This document shows, in pieces, positions 1 through 8,899 of a stretch of 64,000 nt of DNA. This DNA comes from Halopelagius inordinatus (GTDB lineage: Archaea > Halobacteriota > Halobacteria > Halobacteriales > Haloferacaceae), in contig NZ_FOOQ01000001.1 in NCBI RefSeq assembly GCF_900113245.1, forward strand, positions 1 through 64,000, written 5' to 3'. Numbering within the stretch: position 1 is the stretch's first letter; each line of letters starts with the position of its first letter. Position numbers and translations under genes: made by a program. Under the pieces are notes generated by a model. That model ran no database searches and had not been told where the DNA came from. It worked only from the letters and a program-made list of their open reading frames with translations.

Positions 1-510
1 CACCATCAGGGCTACGTCAACGGCTGGAACTCCGCCGAGGAAACCCTCGAATCCAACCGCGAGGACGGCGACTTCTCCTCGTCGCCCGGCGCCATCCGAA
101 ACGTCACCCACAACGGGTCCGGACACATCCTCCACGACCTGTTTTGGAACTCGATGTCGCCGGAAGGCGGCGACGAACCCGAGGGCGCACTCGCGGACCG
201 AATCGAAGAGGACTTCGGCTCTTACGAGGCGTGGAAGGGCGAGTTCGAGGCCGCCGCGGGCAACGCCGGTGGCTGGGCACTCTTAGTGTACGACTCGTTC
301 TCGAACCAACTGCGCAACGTCGTCGTGGACAAACACGACCAGGGAGCGCTCTGGGGGAGTCACCCGATTCTGGCGCTCGACGTCTGGGAACACTCGTACT
401 ACCACGACTACGGCCCGGCCCGCGGCGAGTTCGTCTCGAACTTCTTCGACGTCGTCGACTGGGACGAACCCTCCGCACGCTACGACCAGGCCGTCGAACT
501 CTTCGAGTAA
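1..510 (+). CDS. sod: Superoxide dismutase (Mn/Fe type), C-terminal part
   Basis: Detoxifies superoxide to oxygen and hydrogen peroxide in the cytoplasm. The reading frame is open from the first base, so the N-terminus lies outside the window. About 169 residues are visible, covering most of a roughly 200-residue enzyme. Seen: the active-site segment GSGHILHDLFW with a metal-ligand histidine, and the C-terminal signature LALDVWEHSYYHDY, whose Asp and His supply the other ligands. The frame ends with TAA at 508-510. It is convergent with the DoxX gene. Mn versus Fe cannot be decided, though haloarchaeal enzymes are usually Mn. Confidence 0.95.
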   Translation, partial: HHQGYVNGWNSAEETLESNREDGDFSSSPGAIRNVTHNGSGHILHDLFWNSMSPEGGDEPEGALADRIEEDFGSYEAWKGEFEAAAGNAGGWALLVYDSFSNQLRNVVVDKHDQGALWGSHPILALDVWEHSYYHDYGPARGEFVSNFFDVVDWDEPSARYDQAVELFE

Positions 511-667
511 TCGGTCACGCCGCCGCCGGCGTCTCTACCGTGGGCGCGCGTCGGCGGGCGGCAGTCCGTGAGACGCCGAGGGCGCCTCGCAGTCGACGCG
601 CCCGCCATCCGTCGGTTCTCAGTTTCTTTTCGGAAAATCCGGCGCAGTACCGCGGAACGGGACGTCC

Positions 668-1105
668 TCAGTTCCGGCTGGCTCGCTTGAAGAAGGCGAT
701 AGTGGCGCCGAGAAGCGTCATATTCTGCAGGAACGACGTCAGTTCTTGGTCGCGCGACTCCTCGTCTACGCTCCAGAAGTCGTGCATGAGGGGCGTGACG
801 CCCGCGAGGAACGTCGCGACGCTTGCCGCCGCCGCCCGGGGGAATTTCCAGAGGCCGATACCGAGACTCCCGCCGAGGAGGAGTCCGCTCGCGGCCGGAA
901 CCAGGGTATCTGCCGCCGGGACGCCCTTCGCGTCGGCGTAGGCGATTCGTCCCTCCAGATTCCGCAGGTTCTGTATCGCGAGCGATGCGAGTCCGCTCGC
1001 AAACAGGAGGCGGCCGATTCGAGACGGGGGACTGTCGTCCCGCGCGCCGGTTTCGGACCCGGGGCGAGACGGCGTACTATCGACTTGTGAGTCGGTTTGA
1101 GACAC
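668..1105 (-). CDS. DoxX family membrane protein
   Basis: A 145-residue protein with about four hydrophobic segments. It starts (after about 35 polar residues) with RIGRLLFASGLASLAIQNL, typical of DoxX; later segments read LVPAASGLLLGG and ASVATFLAG, followed by the conserved TPLMHDFW. DoxX proteins are small membrane proteins of largely unknown role, some linked to oxidoreductase complexes. No ATG precedes the first membrane helix. I chose the GTG at 1103-1105 (MSQTDSQ...). A longer open frame would read through the tRNA-Gln gene and is rejected. Start certainty is moderate. Confidence 0.75.
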   Translation of the reverse strand: MSQTDSQVDSTPSRPGSETGARDDSPPSRIGRLLFASGLASLAIQNLRNLEGRIAYADAKGVPAADTLVPAASGLLLGGSLGIGLWKFPRAAAASVATFLAGVTPLMHDFWSVDEESRDQELTSFLQNMTLLGATIAFFKRASRN

Positions 1106-1217
1106 GCTGTCCTGTACGGGGAGCGGTCGGATAACGAGCGCGCTTGGCGACGCACTTTCCGGTATCTGTGTCGGCGGCGAAAGCGCTGCTACGCGGTCGG
1201 ATGCCGTAGAATTCGAG

Positions 1218-1290
1218 TAGTCCCACCAGGATTCGAACCTGGGTCGTTGCCCCCAGAAGGCAACAGGATTGGCCACTACCCCATGGGACT
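1218..1290 (-). tRNA. tRNA-Gln (anticodon CTG)
   Basis: Seventy-three bases fold as a tRNA. The acceptor stem AGTCCCA (1284-1290) pairs with TGGGACT (1219-1225), and the discriminator base A is at 1218. The anticodon stem TTGCC/GGCAA encloses the loop TTCTGGG with anticodon CTG (plus-strand 1254-1256). The T-arm carries GGTTCGAATCC. No intron and no encoded CCA. In archaea Gln-tRNA is made by amidating Glu-tRNA(Gln). A weak AT-rich promoter-like stretch (TTACAAA) lies about 35 nt upstream. Confidence 0.96.
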
Positions 1291-1423
1291 CGGGTCGCAC
1301 CCCTACCTACCCCGTCTGGGTTTGTAAGCGTTGCGCGTTCGATTCTCCGTGCGAACCCACCGCACGAACCTCGAACGTGCATAATCCAGCACCTATTTAC
1401 CTTCGTCCTGTGCAGGCTCGTGT

Positions 1424-2023
1424 ATGTACGTCGGACGTTTCATCGTCGTCGGCCCCGATTTCGGCGCGTATCGCGTCTCCTCTCGTTCGTTCCCGAACCG
1501 CCGCATCGTCGACCGCGACGGAACGCTCACCGTCGCGCCGACGCCGGACGCGCCGGAGAGCGACAACCCCTACATCTCCTACAACTGCGTTCGCGAGGGC
1601 GGCGACGGCGTCGTCGTCGGCAACGGGTCGCACGTCGACCCCGTCGCGGAGAAACTCGACGCGGGCTACCCCGCCCGCGACGCTCTCGCCGAATCGCTTC
1701 TCGCTCTCGACTACGAGAAAGACGACTACGACACGCCGCGAATCGCCGGAGTCGTCGCGTCGGACGACGCGGACGAGGCGTCCTACATCGGCATCGTCCG
1801 CCGCGACGCCCTCCTCGTCCGCGCCGTCTCGGAACCGACGCTTGTCGCCACCTACGAGGAGGACGCGCCCGCATCCGTCGAATTCGAGGCGGACGACGCG
1901 GAATCCGCCGCGACCGGCGTCTACGAGATGGAGTACGAACACGCCGTCTGCGCCGCGGGCGTCACCTACCGCGGCGGCGAGGTGGAGTTGGCAGTCGAGA
2001 ACGGCCCCGAGGACGGAGCGTAG
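1424..2023 (+). CDS. purO: IMP cyclohydrolase, archaeal PurO type
   Basis: Catalyses the last step of IMP synthesis, closing the purine ring of FAICAR; the archaeal enzyme is unrelated to bacterial PurH. The 199-residue length matches the family. The N-terminus [10 protein letters not shown] followed by [12 protein letters not shown] is the characteristic start, and later [10 protein letters not shown] and GNGSHVDP are conserved. A TATA-like CTATTTACC lies about 28 nt before the ATG, so the transcript is probably leaderless. It stands alone, followed 51 nt later by a phosphoesterase gene on the same strand. Confidence 0.93.
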   Translation: MYVGRFIVVGPDFGAYRVSSRSFPNRRIVDRDGTLTVAPTPDAPESDNPYISYNCVREGGDGVVVGNGSHVDPVAEKLDAGYPARDALAESLLALDYEKDDYDTPRIAGVVASDDADEASYIGIVRRDALLVRAVSEPTLVATYEEDAPASVEFEADDAESAATGVYEMEYEHAVCAAGVTYRGGEVELAVENGPEDGA

Positions 2024-2074
2024 TCGAACGCGACCGGACGCGAATTTTTCCCGGTGGCGGCCCTACCGCGGGAC

Positions 2075-2734
2075 ATGCGAGTCGGCGTCATCTCGGACGT
2101 ACACGGCAACAAGGTGGCATTGGACGCCGTCCTCTCGGATATGCCCGAGGTGGACGCACTCGTCAACGCGGGCGACGTGGTGGGGTACAACCCGTGGCCC
2201 GCGGAGTGCGTCGACGTGATGCGCGAACGCGGCGTCCCGACGGTGATGGGCAACCACGACCGGGCGGTGGCGAGTGGGACCGCGTTTCGGTTCAACTCGA
2301 TGGCGGCCGCGGGCGTCGACTACGCCCGCGAACGGTTAGACGAGGAGGCGTTGGCGTGGTTGGAACGCCTCCCCGACGAACGCCTCGCGTGCGACGACCG
2401 GGTGAAACTCGTCCACGGACACCCGGATGACCCGGACCGCTACACCTACCCCGACGAGTTCGGTTCCGAGATGCTCGGAGACGAGGACGTGTTGGTCCTC
2501 GGGCACACCCACGTCCAGAGTCACGCCACCTTCGACGAGGGCGTCGTGGTGAACCCCGGAAGCGTCGGCCAACCGCGCGACGCCGACCACCGGGCGGCCT
2601 ACGCCGTGGTGGACCTAGACGACCTGACCGTCGAAGAACACAGGGTCGACTACGACATCGAGGAAGTCGTCGACGCGGTGAACGAGGCGGGCCTCCCCGA
2701 GCGAATCGGTCTCAGACTGTACGACGGGCGGTGA
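2075..2734 (+). CDS. YfcE/MJ0936-type metallophosphoesterase
   Basis: A 219-residue calcineurin-fold phosphodiesterase. Metal-binding motifs appear in order: SDVHGN near the N-terminus, GDVVGY, GNHDRA, VHGHPDD and GHTHVQ, with a conserved NPGSVGQPRD near the end. Members hydrolyse phosphodiester model substrates; the physiological substrate is unknown. The start is the ATG at 2075 (MRVGVISDVHGN), because upstream in-frame codons add residues not typical of the family. It is convergent with the VOC gene. Confidence 0.92.
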   Translation: MRVGVISDVHGNKVALDAVLSDMPEVDALVNAGDVVGYNPWPAECVDVMRERGVPTVMGNHDRAVASGTAFRFNSMAAAGVDYARERLDEEALAWLERLPDERLACDDRVKLVHGHPDDPDRYTYPDEFGSEMLGDEDVLVLGHTHVQSHATFDEGVVVNPGSVGQPRDADHRAAYAVVDLDDLTVEEHRVDYDIEEVVDAVNEAGLPERIGLRLYDGR

Positions 2735-2755
2735 CGACGGCCGATAGCGGCCCGG

Positions 2756-3139
2756 TCAGGCGTCCGCGTAGGAGCCTATCTCCACGAGGTTGTCGTCGGG
2801 GTCTCTGACGTACACCGACGTGATCGGGCCCGCCGCCCCGGTCCGTTCGACCGGTCCTCGGACGATTTCGACGTCGAGTTCGCGGAGGCGGCGTTCGACG
2901 TCGCCGATGGGCGTCTCGGTGACGAGACAGAAGTCGCCGCCGCCGGACGTCGGCGACGCCGCGACGACGTCGACGTCGTTGTCGACCGGGTGGAGGTTTA
3001 TCTTCTGGTCGCCGAACTGCACCGCCTTCCGGCCGCCGCCGAACGTCACCACGTCGCCGCCGAGACTGTCGTAGAACGAGCAACTGGTCGCCACGTCTTC
3101 GACGGTGAGTACGAAGTGGTCGATGCCGGTCAGTTCCAC
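2756..3139 (-). CDS. VOC (glyoxalase/dioxygenase) superfamily protein
   Basis: A 127-residue single-module vicinal-oxygen-chelate protein. Seen: the opening GIDHFVLTV with the first metal-ligand His, a central QKINLHP with a second His, and the end YVRDPDDNLVEIGSY with the terminal Glu ligand. These are the expected metal positions of a glyoxalase/fosfomycin-resistance fold, with two βαβββ halves. The substrate cannot be told from sequence. It is convergent with the phosphoesterase gene upstream on the map. Confidence 0.88.
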   Translation of the reverse strand: MELTGIDHFVLTVEDVATSCSFYDSLGGDVVTFGGGRKAVQFGDQKINLHPVDNDVDVVAASPTSGGGDFCLVTETPIGDVERRLRELDVEIVRGPVERTGAAGPITSVYVRDPDDNLVEIGSYADA

Positions 3140-3250
3140 GGACGCCCTCCCCGCGCTTTGCGTCTCATGCCTCCGCTTCGTCGGGCCGGCACAAAAACCG
3201 GGGCGTCGATACGGCCGCGGCGAGAGGGAGAGTCGTCGGTCCGTGCGGAT

Positions 3251-3694
3251 TCAGAGTCCGACCCGGTCGGCCGCGACTCGGTAGCCGCCGCGGTAGACGA
3301 GCACGTACGCCGAGACGAGTGCCGGGACGAAGAACGCGAGCGTGTAGACGAGGAGCGAAAACGGGTCCGGCGGGGCGAAGAGACTCCCGCCGAAAAACGC
3401 CGCGAGACTCGCCGCGGCCCACGTCGCAGCGAGTCGGTCGACGGTCGTCGGCGGGGCGGCCCTCTCGCCGAGTCCTACCCGCCGACGTCGGCGGTAGAGA
3501 TAGTACGGAAGCCCGACGGGGGTGAACACGGCCGCAAGCGCCCACAGTTTCGGCCGACCGCTCCCGCGGGCGCGGGCGTCGCGGACGACCCACAAACCGA
3601 TAGAGAGTACCATCGACACCCAAAGGAGGGCGAAGACGGCAAACGAGACGCCCGCGACCGGACTCGGGTTCGATACCGCGCCGTTCTGTGGCAT
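3251..3694 (-). CDS. Haloarchaeal four-helix membrane protein, function unknown
   Basis: A 147-residue protein with about four membrane segments: SFAVFALLWVSMVLSIGLWVV, KLWALAAVFTPVGLPYYLY, RLAATWAAASLAAFFGG and PFSLLVYTLAFFVPALVSAYV. The motif VVRDARARGSGRP between helices one and two, followed by PVGLPYYLYRRR, resembles a widespread small haloarchaeal membrane family. No catalytic motif is seen. It is monocistronic between the VOC and tryptophanase genes. Confidence 0.72.
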   Translation of the reverse strand: MPQNGAVSNPSPVAGVSFAVFALLWVSMVLSIGLWVVRDARARGSGRPKLWALAAVFTPVGLPYYLYRRRRRVGLGERAAPPTTVDRLAATWAAASLAAFFGGSLFAPPDPFSLLVYTLAFFVPALVSAYVLVYRGGYRVAADRVGL

Positions 3695-3778
3695 CGTGAC
3701 GTGTTCTCGGTTCCCGGACGCTAAGCGTTCCGGGTCGAACGGGACGGGTTCGGTCGGAGAGACGGGTCGGAGACGCCG

Positions 3779-5140
3779 TCAGTCGGCGGCGTGCGAGGCG
3801 GGGACGGGTCGGAGACGCGCAGAGAAATGCCGAAGTTCCGCCATCTCCGGTTCCTCGACTATCTCCAAGCCGCGATACTCCTCGGCGGACTCGCGGACGC
3901 GCCCGGCCGTCTCCGCGACGTGTTCGAGATGTTCCCGCGAGTACGTCCGCCGCGGGAGGGCGAGGCGGACGAGATCGGGTCGGTCGGTGCCGGGGAAGGC
4001 GAATCCGCCGAGTTCGACGCCGCGGACGCCGCCCTCACGGTAGAGAGCGCAGACGAGTGCCTGCCCGGGATACCGGTCTTTCGGGACGTGCGGCAGGACG
4101 CGTTCGGCGTCGACGTAGACGGCGTGGCCGCCGGTCGGTTCGTAGACGGGGACGCCCGCCTCGACGAGGAGTCGGCCGAGTTCCGCCACCTGTTCGACCC
4201 GTTCTTCGACGTACGGCGGTTCGACCGCCTCTCGGAGTCCGACCGCCATCGCCTCCACGTCGCGCCCGGCGAGTCCGCCGTAGGTCGGAAAGCCCTCGTA
4301 GAGGATGGCACGCTGTTTCGCCGCCTCGAACACGTCGTCGTCGCGCATCGCGGCGAACCCGCCGATGTTGACGATTGCGTCTTTCTTCCCGGACATCGTC
4401 ACCGCGTCGGCGTACGAGAGTTGCTCGCGGACGATGTCCGCGACGGTCCACCCCGCGAACTCCGACTCTCTCTCCCGGACGAAGTAGGCGTTCTCGGCGA
4501 ACCGACAGGCGTCCACGACGAACGTGGCGTCTATCTCTTCTGCGAACGCGGCGACCTCTCGGGTGTTCTCGACGCTGACGGGTTGGCCCGCGACGGAGTT
4601 GTTCGTGATAGTGAGGACGACGACCGGAATCGACTCCGCACCGACTTCCTCGACCAGTTCCCACCCCGCGTCGACGTCGAAGTCGCCTTTGAACGGGTCC
4701 GAGGAGTCGGGGTCGCGGGCGGCCGGAAGCGTGCAGTCCACCGGCTCTGCGCCCTGATTTGCGACGTGCGCGCGGGTGGTGTCGAAGTGCGCGTTGTTCG
4801 GAACCACGTCGCCCTCGTCGACGAGGACGCCGTAAAGGACGTTCTCGGCGCCGCGACCCTGATGCGTCGGGACGACGTGCTCGAACCCCATCACGTCGGC
4901 GACCGATTCGCAGAGGCGTCCGAAACTGTCGCTTCCGGCGTACGCCTCGTCGCCGCGCATCAGCGCCGCCCACTGCTCTGCGCTCATGGTCCCCGTCCCA
5001 CTATCGGTGAGAAGGTCCACGAACACGTCGGCGGCGTCTAAGTTGAACGCGTTGTATCCGGCGGCGTCGAGGGCCGCCTCGCGTTCCTCTCGCGAGGGGA
5101 GCCGAATCGGCTCGACCATCTTTGCTTTGTACGAGCGCAT
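3779..5140 (-). CDS. tnaA: Tryptophanase (tryptophan indole-lyase)
   Basis: PLP enzyme splitting tryptophan into indole, pyruvate and ammonia. The 453-residue length fits the tryptophanase/tyrosine phenol-lyase family. Seen: the substrate loop THQGRGAENVLYG (about 92-104), LTITNNSVAGQPVS (about 177-189), the cofactor aspartate in FVVDACRFAENAYF, and the PLP lysine in TMSGKKDAIVNIGG (Lys253, the second of the pair). Tryptophan versus tyrosine specificity is assigned by overall resemblance. The ATG at 5140 was chosen; an internal ATG eight codons later is possible. Transcribed alone, with no leader peptide like that of the bacterial tna operon. Confidence 0.92.
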   Translation of the reverse strand: MRSYKAKMVEPIRLPSREEREAALDAAGYNAFNLDAADVFVDLLTDSGTGTMSAEQWAALMRGDEAYAGSDSFGRLCESVADVMGFEHVVPTHQGRGAENVLYGVLVDEGDVVPNNAHFDTTRAHVANQGAEPVDCTLPAARDPDSSDPFKGDFDVDAGWELVEEVGAESIPVVVLTITNNSVAGQPVSVENTREVAAFAEEIDATFVVDACRFAENAYFVRERESEFAGWTVADIVREQLSYADAVTMSGKKDAIVNIGGFAAMRDDDVFEAAKQRAILYEGFPTYGGLAGRDVEAMAVGLREAVEPPYVEERVEQVAELGRLLVEAGVPVYEPTGGHAVYVDAERVLPHVPKDRYPGQALVCALYREGGVRGVELGGFAFPGTDRPDLVRLALPRRTYSREHLEHVAETAGRVRESAEEYRGLEIVEEPEMAELRHFSARLRPVPASHAAD

Positions 5141-5302
5141 GGCGTCGAATGGCCCGCTGTCGTGAAGGTTCTTGCCGGCGGAAATCGAGGGACTGCGTCC
5201 GGATTCGACGACGGATGGACGGAGTCGTACGTCGGGGTCCAGAGACGGCGAGAAGCGGTCGTTCGCGGGGCGAAGAGGGCGCGAAGGCCCCCGACGAGAC
5301 GC

Positions 5303-6481
5303 TCAGAACTCGTCTTGGACTATCTTCAGCGTCTCCTCTCTGTCGTCCCACGCGACGAAGATGGCGACGGAGGTGGCGGAGGTGATGATGTCGTGGATGT
5401 TGATGCTGGCCTCGGAGATGGGTTGGACGATGTCGAGGATGACGCCCGGCCGGTTCGGGAGTTCGCCGCCCGTGACGCGGATGACGGCCACGTCGTCGTC
5501 GACGGTGACAGAAGAGAGGGTGTCGTCGGCGACGACTTTCGAGTGAAGCAGGTTCTCGGCCTCCTCCGCTCTGTCCTCGGTGACGTAGAACGTCACGGAG
5601 TCCATCCCCGAGGCGACGGCGTCGATGTTGATGTCGGCCTTTCGGAGCGACTCGGAGAGGTCCGCGAGGATACCCTGCCGGTTCCGAATCGAGCGACCGG
5701 CGACGGTGATGCAGGCGAGTGGGTCGTCTTGCATGTCGATGAGGTTCTCGAACTCGCCCTCGATGAGGGTGCCGCCGGTCAACAGGTCGCCGTGTTGGTA
5801 GTGGACGACGCGGACGGCGAGTTCGTCGTCCTTGTACGAGAGCGCAGAGGGCGCGACGACTTCCGCGCCGCGAAACGAGAGGTTCCGGAGTTCGTCGACG
5901 GTGATGCGCCCGACGTTGCGCGCGCCCTCGACGACGCGCGGGTCGCCCGTCATGACGCCCTCGACGTCGGTGACGATGACGACTTCGTCCGCGTCCATGT
6001 ACCGACCGAGCATCACGGCGGTGGTGTCGGACCCGCCGCGGCCGAGCGTCGTAATCTCGCCCGCGTGGTTCTGCGCGAGGAAACCGGTGATGACCGGGAC
6101 GACGCCGTCTAACTCGGCGGCGAGTTCCGCCGCGCGCTTTTGGGTCGCCTCGACGTCGACTTCGCCCAGGTCGTTCGTGATAACGGGCCACTCGTCGGTT
6201 CCGGGTTCGACGAACAGAGCGTCGACGCCGCGAGAGGAGAGGGCGGCCTTCAGCATGCGGACACTGGTCCGTTCGCCCATCGAGACGATTTCGGCGCGGT
6301 CTCTGTCTTCCGCCTCGAACTGAATCTCCTCTAACAGGTCGTCGGTCGTGTTCCCCATCGCGGAGGCGACGACGGCTATCTCGTGGCCCTGACCGACCGC
6401 CGCGGCGATAGAGTCCGCCGCGCGGTTGATGCGGTCACCGCTTCCGAGCGACGTTCCGCCGAACTTCGCGACTACTCGCAT
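5303..6481 (-). CDS. lysC: Aspartate kinase
   Basis: Phosphorylates aspartate, the first step toward threonine, methionine and, in many organisms, lysine. The 392 residues begin VVAKFGGTSLGSG, the kinase ATP/aspartate signature. The amino-acid kinase domain runs to about residue 260 (including LGRGGSDTTAVMLG), and two ACT domains follow (ITVAGRSIRNRQGILADL and VIRVTGGELPNRPGVILDI), implying allosteric feedback control. The flanking genes are not part of the same pathway, so this is a lone gene. Confidence 0.95.
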   Translation of the reverse strand: MRVVAKFGGTSLGSGDRINRAADSIAAAVGQGHEIAVVASAMGNTTDDLLEEIQFEAEDRDRAEIVSMGERTSVRMLKAALSSRGVDALFVEPGTDEWPVITNDLGEVDVEATQKRAAELAAELDGVVPVITGFLAQNHAGEITTLGRGGSDTTAVMLGRYMDADEVVIVTDVEGVMTGDPRVVEGARNVGRITVDELRNLSFRGAEVVAPSALSYKDDELAVRVVHYQHGDLLTGGTLIEGEFENLIDMQDDPLACITVAGRSIRNRQGILADLSESLRKADINIDAVASGMDSVTFYVTEDRAEEAENLLHSKVVADDTLSSVTVDDDVAVIRVTGGELPNRPGVILDIVQPISEASINIHDIITSATSVAIFVAWDDREETLKIVQDEF

Positions 6482-6547
6482 CGGTGTACCTCCGGTTCCG
6501 TTCCCGGACGAGAGCGTAGAGACTGGTGCTCGAACATGGCGGGGGCT

Positions 6548-6581
6548 AACGTGGGATAGCGTATAACTGTGTCTCCACGTT
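6548..6581. promoter_or_regulatory. Inverted repeat upstream of lysC
   Basis: AACGTGG at 6548-6554 and CCACGTT at 6575-6581 form a perfect 7-bp inverted repeat flanking an AT-rich GTATAACTGTG core, about 67-100 nt upstream of the lysC start. The core could act as a promoter with the arms as an operator. This is position-based inference only. Confidence 0.35.
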
Positions 6582-6768
6582 CAACGGTTGCCGAGGCCGA
6601 CAGGTGCAGATACGATAGTGTCCTTCGCGCGGGAAGATGGGTCGGGAGGCGAGCATTCGAACGCGACTCGACCGTCTCTCGAGCGCCCGAGTTACGTTCT
6701 TTCGAATCTGAGTGTCGGTATCTCGGATACGCACGTGTATTTAAGCCGGGGGAAACTGTACGGCCGCC

Positions 6769-7203
6769 ATGGACGCGGACGTACGCGACGCTGTCGAGGC
6801 CGATGCCCCGGAAATCGCCGCCATCGCGGACTCGCCGGTCGACGTGATGCGCAACGTCGTCCACGACAGGACGGTCCGCGTGGCGGAACAGACCGAGAGC
6901 GAACCCGACCCGAACATCGACACGGACACCGAGGACACGGCGCTTCTCGGGTTCGTCTCCTTCGACGTGAACGGACAGACCGTCCACGTCACCCAACTCG
7001 GCGGGTCCATCGAGGCGTGCGAGAGACTCCTCGCGGAACCGGTCCGGTACGCCGCCCGCGAGGGGATGACGGTCGAGTTCGTCGTTCCGGAAAGCGACGA
7101 CGACGTCCGAGAAGCGGTCGAAAACGCGGGGTTCGAAAGCGAGGGCCCCGGACCGCAGTTCGACGGCGGCCCGACGGTTCGGTACCGCCTCGACCCGAAC
7201 TGA
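6769..7203 (+). CDS. Conserved haloarchaeal protein, GNAT-like
   Basis: A 144-residue acidic protein. The pattern (VRDAVEADAPEIAAIADSP near the start, then a β-strand region GFVSFDVNGQTVHVTQLGG, and RYAAREGMTVEFVVPE with DVREAVENAGFESEGPG near the end) resembles a small GNAT acetyltransferase fold, but the acetyl-CoA loop is not clear, so the function is not assigned. A TATA box TATTTAAG at 6737-6744 is about 29 nt before the ATG, implying a leaderless message. It is convergent with polD1, separated by 6 nt. Confidence 0.7.
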   Translation: MDADVRDAVEADAPEIAAIADSPVDVMRNVVHDRTVRVAEQTESEPDPNIDTDTEDTALLGFVSFDVNGQTVHVTQLGGSIEACERLLAEPVRYAAREGMTVEFVVPESDDDVREAVENAGFESEGPGPQFDGGPTVRYRLDPN

Positions 7204-7209
7204 CGGGTC

Positions 7210-8784
7210 TCAGGCGAACTTTCTGACGGTCATATCGAGGGTGTCGAGGTCGACGATGGGTGCGTACCCGGCGTCGGGGTCGATGTTGACGGACTTCTGG
7301 AAGTCGGTCTGGGACTGCCAGCATCCGGAGTTGACCGCGAGGACGTTGTGGTACTTCCCCCACCCGAGTTTGTGGACGTGGCCGGTGTGGAAGATGTCGG
7401 GCACGTCGTCGATGACGAGGTAGTCTTTCTTCTCGGGCGCGAGTCGGAGATGGCCGCCGTACTGCGGGGCGACGTGACGCTTCTTCAGGAGTTGGTACAT
7501 CGCCTTGTGCGGGTCGTCGTAACTGGCCTTCTCCTCCGGGAGTTCGGCGATGACCTCGTCCAAGGAGACGCCGTGGTACATCAGCACGTTCACGCCCTCG
7601 ACGGTGACCGTCGAGGGGTTGCCCGTAATTCGAGCGTCGTGAACGTCCATGATGTCGCGGAGCGTCTCGTCGAACCCGGGTTGCGGTTCCGCGAGGCGGA
7701 CGGCGTCGTGGTTCCCCGGAATCATCACTATCTCCACGTCGCCGGGGACCTGTTTGAGATACTCCGAGAATCGCTCGTACTGCTCGTAGATGTCGATGAT
7801 GTCGAGTTCCTCGTCTTGGTTCGGATAGACGCCGACGCCTTCGACCATGTCGCCCGCGACGAGGAGGTACTCGACGGCGTGGGCCTCCTCGGTGTGGAGC
7901 CAGTCCGTGAAGTTGTTCCACGCGTCGGCCATGAACTCCTGGCTGCCGACGTGGACGTCGGATATCAGCGCCGCCTGCACGTGTCGGTCCGCGGTGTTGG
8001 GTTCGTGCGTCCGCGGAACGTCCGGGAAGTATATCGAATCGACGAACATGATGCCCGAGTCGTCCGCGAGGGTTCCCTCCACGGCGATGCACTCGTCCAT
8101 GAGGAGTTCGTCCACCGCCGACGCGAAGTCGCGGTCCTTCATCACGAGACACGGAAACGTCCCCGTCGTGTCCTCCAGTTCGACGAGCCAGTGTCCGCTC
8201 GCCGTCGAACGGATGTCGTTGACGAGTCCGACCATCGCGGTGTCGCTCCCGCCGGACATCCGCTGAATCGCCTCGGCGGGCCGGTGGTTCACCCGCCCGC
8301 GGAGATGCGAGGACAGCCGTTCGTACCGGTCTTTGAACACCTTCACGAAGTCGGCGTACTCGCCGGTTCCGGTGCTCTGTCCCGTGATGTCGCCCGCGAT
8401 ATCGACCGGTTTCGGCGAGCGAGTCACGTCCCGTCCGCCTCCGTCTCCCGTCGTTTCGCCTGGAGATCGTATCTGTTTCGATGCGCCGTCTTCGGTCGGT
8501 TTTGCAGTCGAAATCGGGGGGTCGGGGGTGGCCGTTCCGCCGTCCGAGGATGTCTCGGTCGGCGACGGCGTCGTCGGAGCGTCCGCCGCACGGTCGGCGT
8601 CCAGAACCGCCCTGACGTCCGCGGCGGTGATGCGGAACGCGTCGTCTTCGGCGTGTTCCACCGCACGCACCAGCGCTGACGAGGGGTTCGCGGCCCCGGC
8701 GATGAGCGTCACAGCCTCTCTCTCTGCGTTGTAGCCGTGGCGAGCGAGTTCTTGGACGATGCGCGACGGCGTCTCCAGAGGCAC
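7210..8784 (-). CDS. polD1: DNA polymerase D small subunit (DP1), 3'-5' exonuclease
   Basis: Small subunit of the replicative family-D DNA polymerase, giving the proofreading 3'-5' exonuclease. The 524 residues comprise an N-terminal helical region, a low-complexity Ser/Thr/Pro linker (about 70-140), an OB-fold and a C-terminal calcineurin-like nuclease. Phosphoesterase motifs are intact: ALISDVHVGS, LLVAGDMVEG, IPGNHDAVRL, YHGVSLDEV and DVFHTGHVHKLGWGK (read as DIFHTGHVHKLGWG). It sits beside signal peptidase and orc1, next to the origin. The partner large subunit is encoded at 56.8-61.9 kb. Confidence 0.96.
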   Translation of the reverse strand: MPLETPSRIVQELARHGYNAEREAVTLIAGAANPSSALVRAVEHAEDDAFRITAADVRAVLDADRAADAPTTPSPTETSSDGGTATPDPPISTAKPTEDGASKQIRSPGETTGDGGGRDVTRSPKPVDIAGDITGQSTGTGEYADFVKVFKDRYERLSSHLRGRVNHRPAEAIQRMSGGSDTAMVGLVNDIRSTASGHWLVELEDTTGTFPCLVMKDRDFASAVDELLMDECIAVEGTLADDSGIMFVDSIYFPDVPRTHEPNTADRHVQAALISDVHVGSQEFMADAWNNFTDWLHTEEAHAVEYLLVAGDMVEGVGVYPNQDEELDIIDIYEQYERFSEYLKQVPGDVEIVMIPGNHDAVRLAEPQPGFDETLRDIMDVHDARITGNPSTVTVEGVNVLMYHGVSLDEVIAELPEEKASYDDPHKAMYQLLKKRHVAPQYGGHLRLAPEKKDYLVIDDVPDIFHTGHVHKLGWGKYHNVLAVNSGCWQSQTDFQKSVNIDPDAGYAPIVDLDTLDMTVRKFA

Positions 8785-8899
8785 ACCCGTCGAACGCGGA
8801 GGCGAAAGAAAAGCGTATTGAAACGTCGAACGGGCCGTCTCGCTCGGCGCGAGGGCCGCCCCAGAAAGTTGAAACCCGGTGACGGCGAACCCGAGAGCG

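Noticed and set aside
1106-1300. N-terminal extension of the DoxX gene upstream of 1105
   Set aside because: The open frame continues from 1105 to an ATG at 1300, but it runs through the tRNA-Gln gene and reads low-complexity, non-homologous residues. I took the GTG at 1105.
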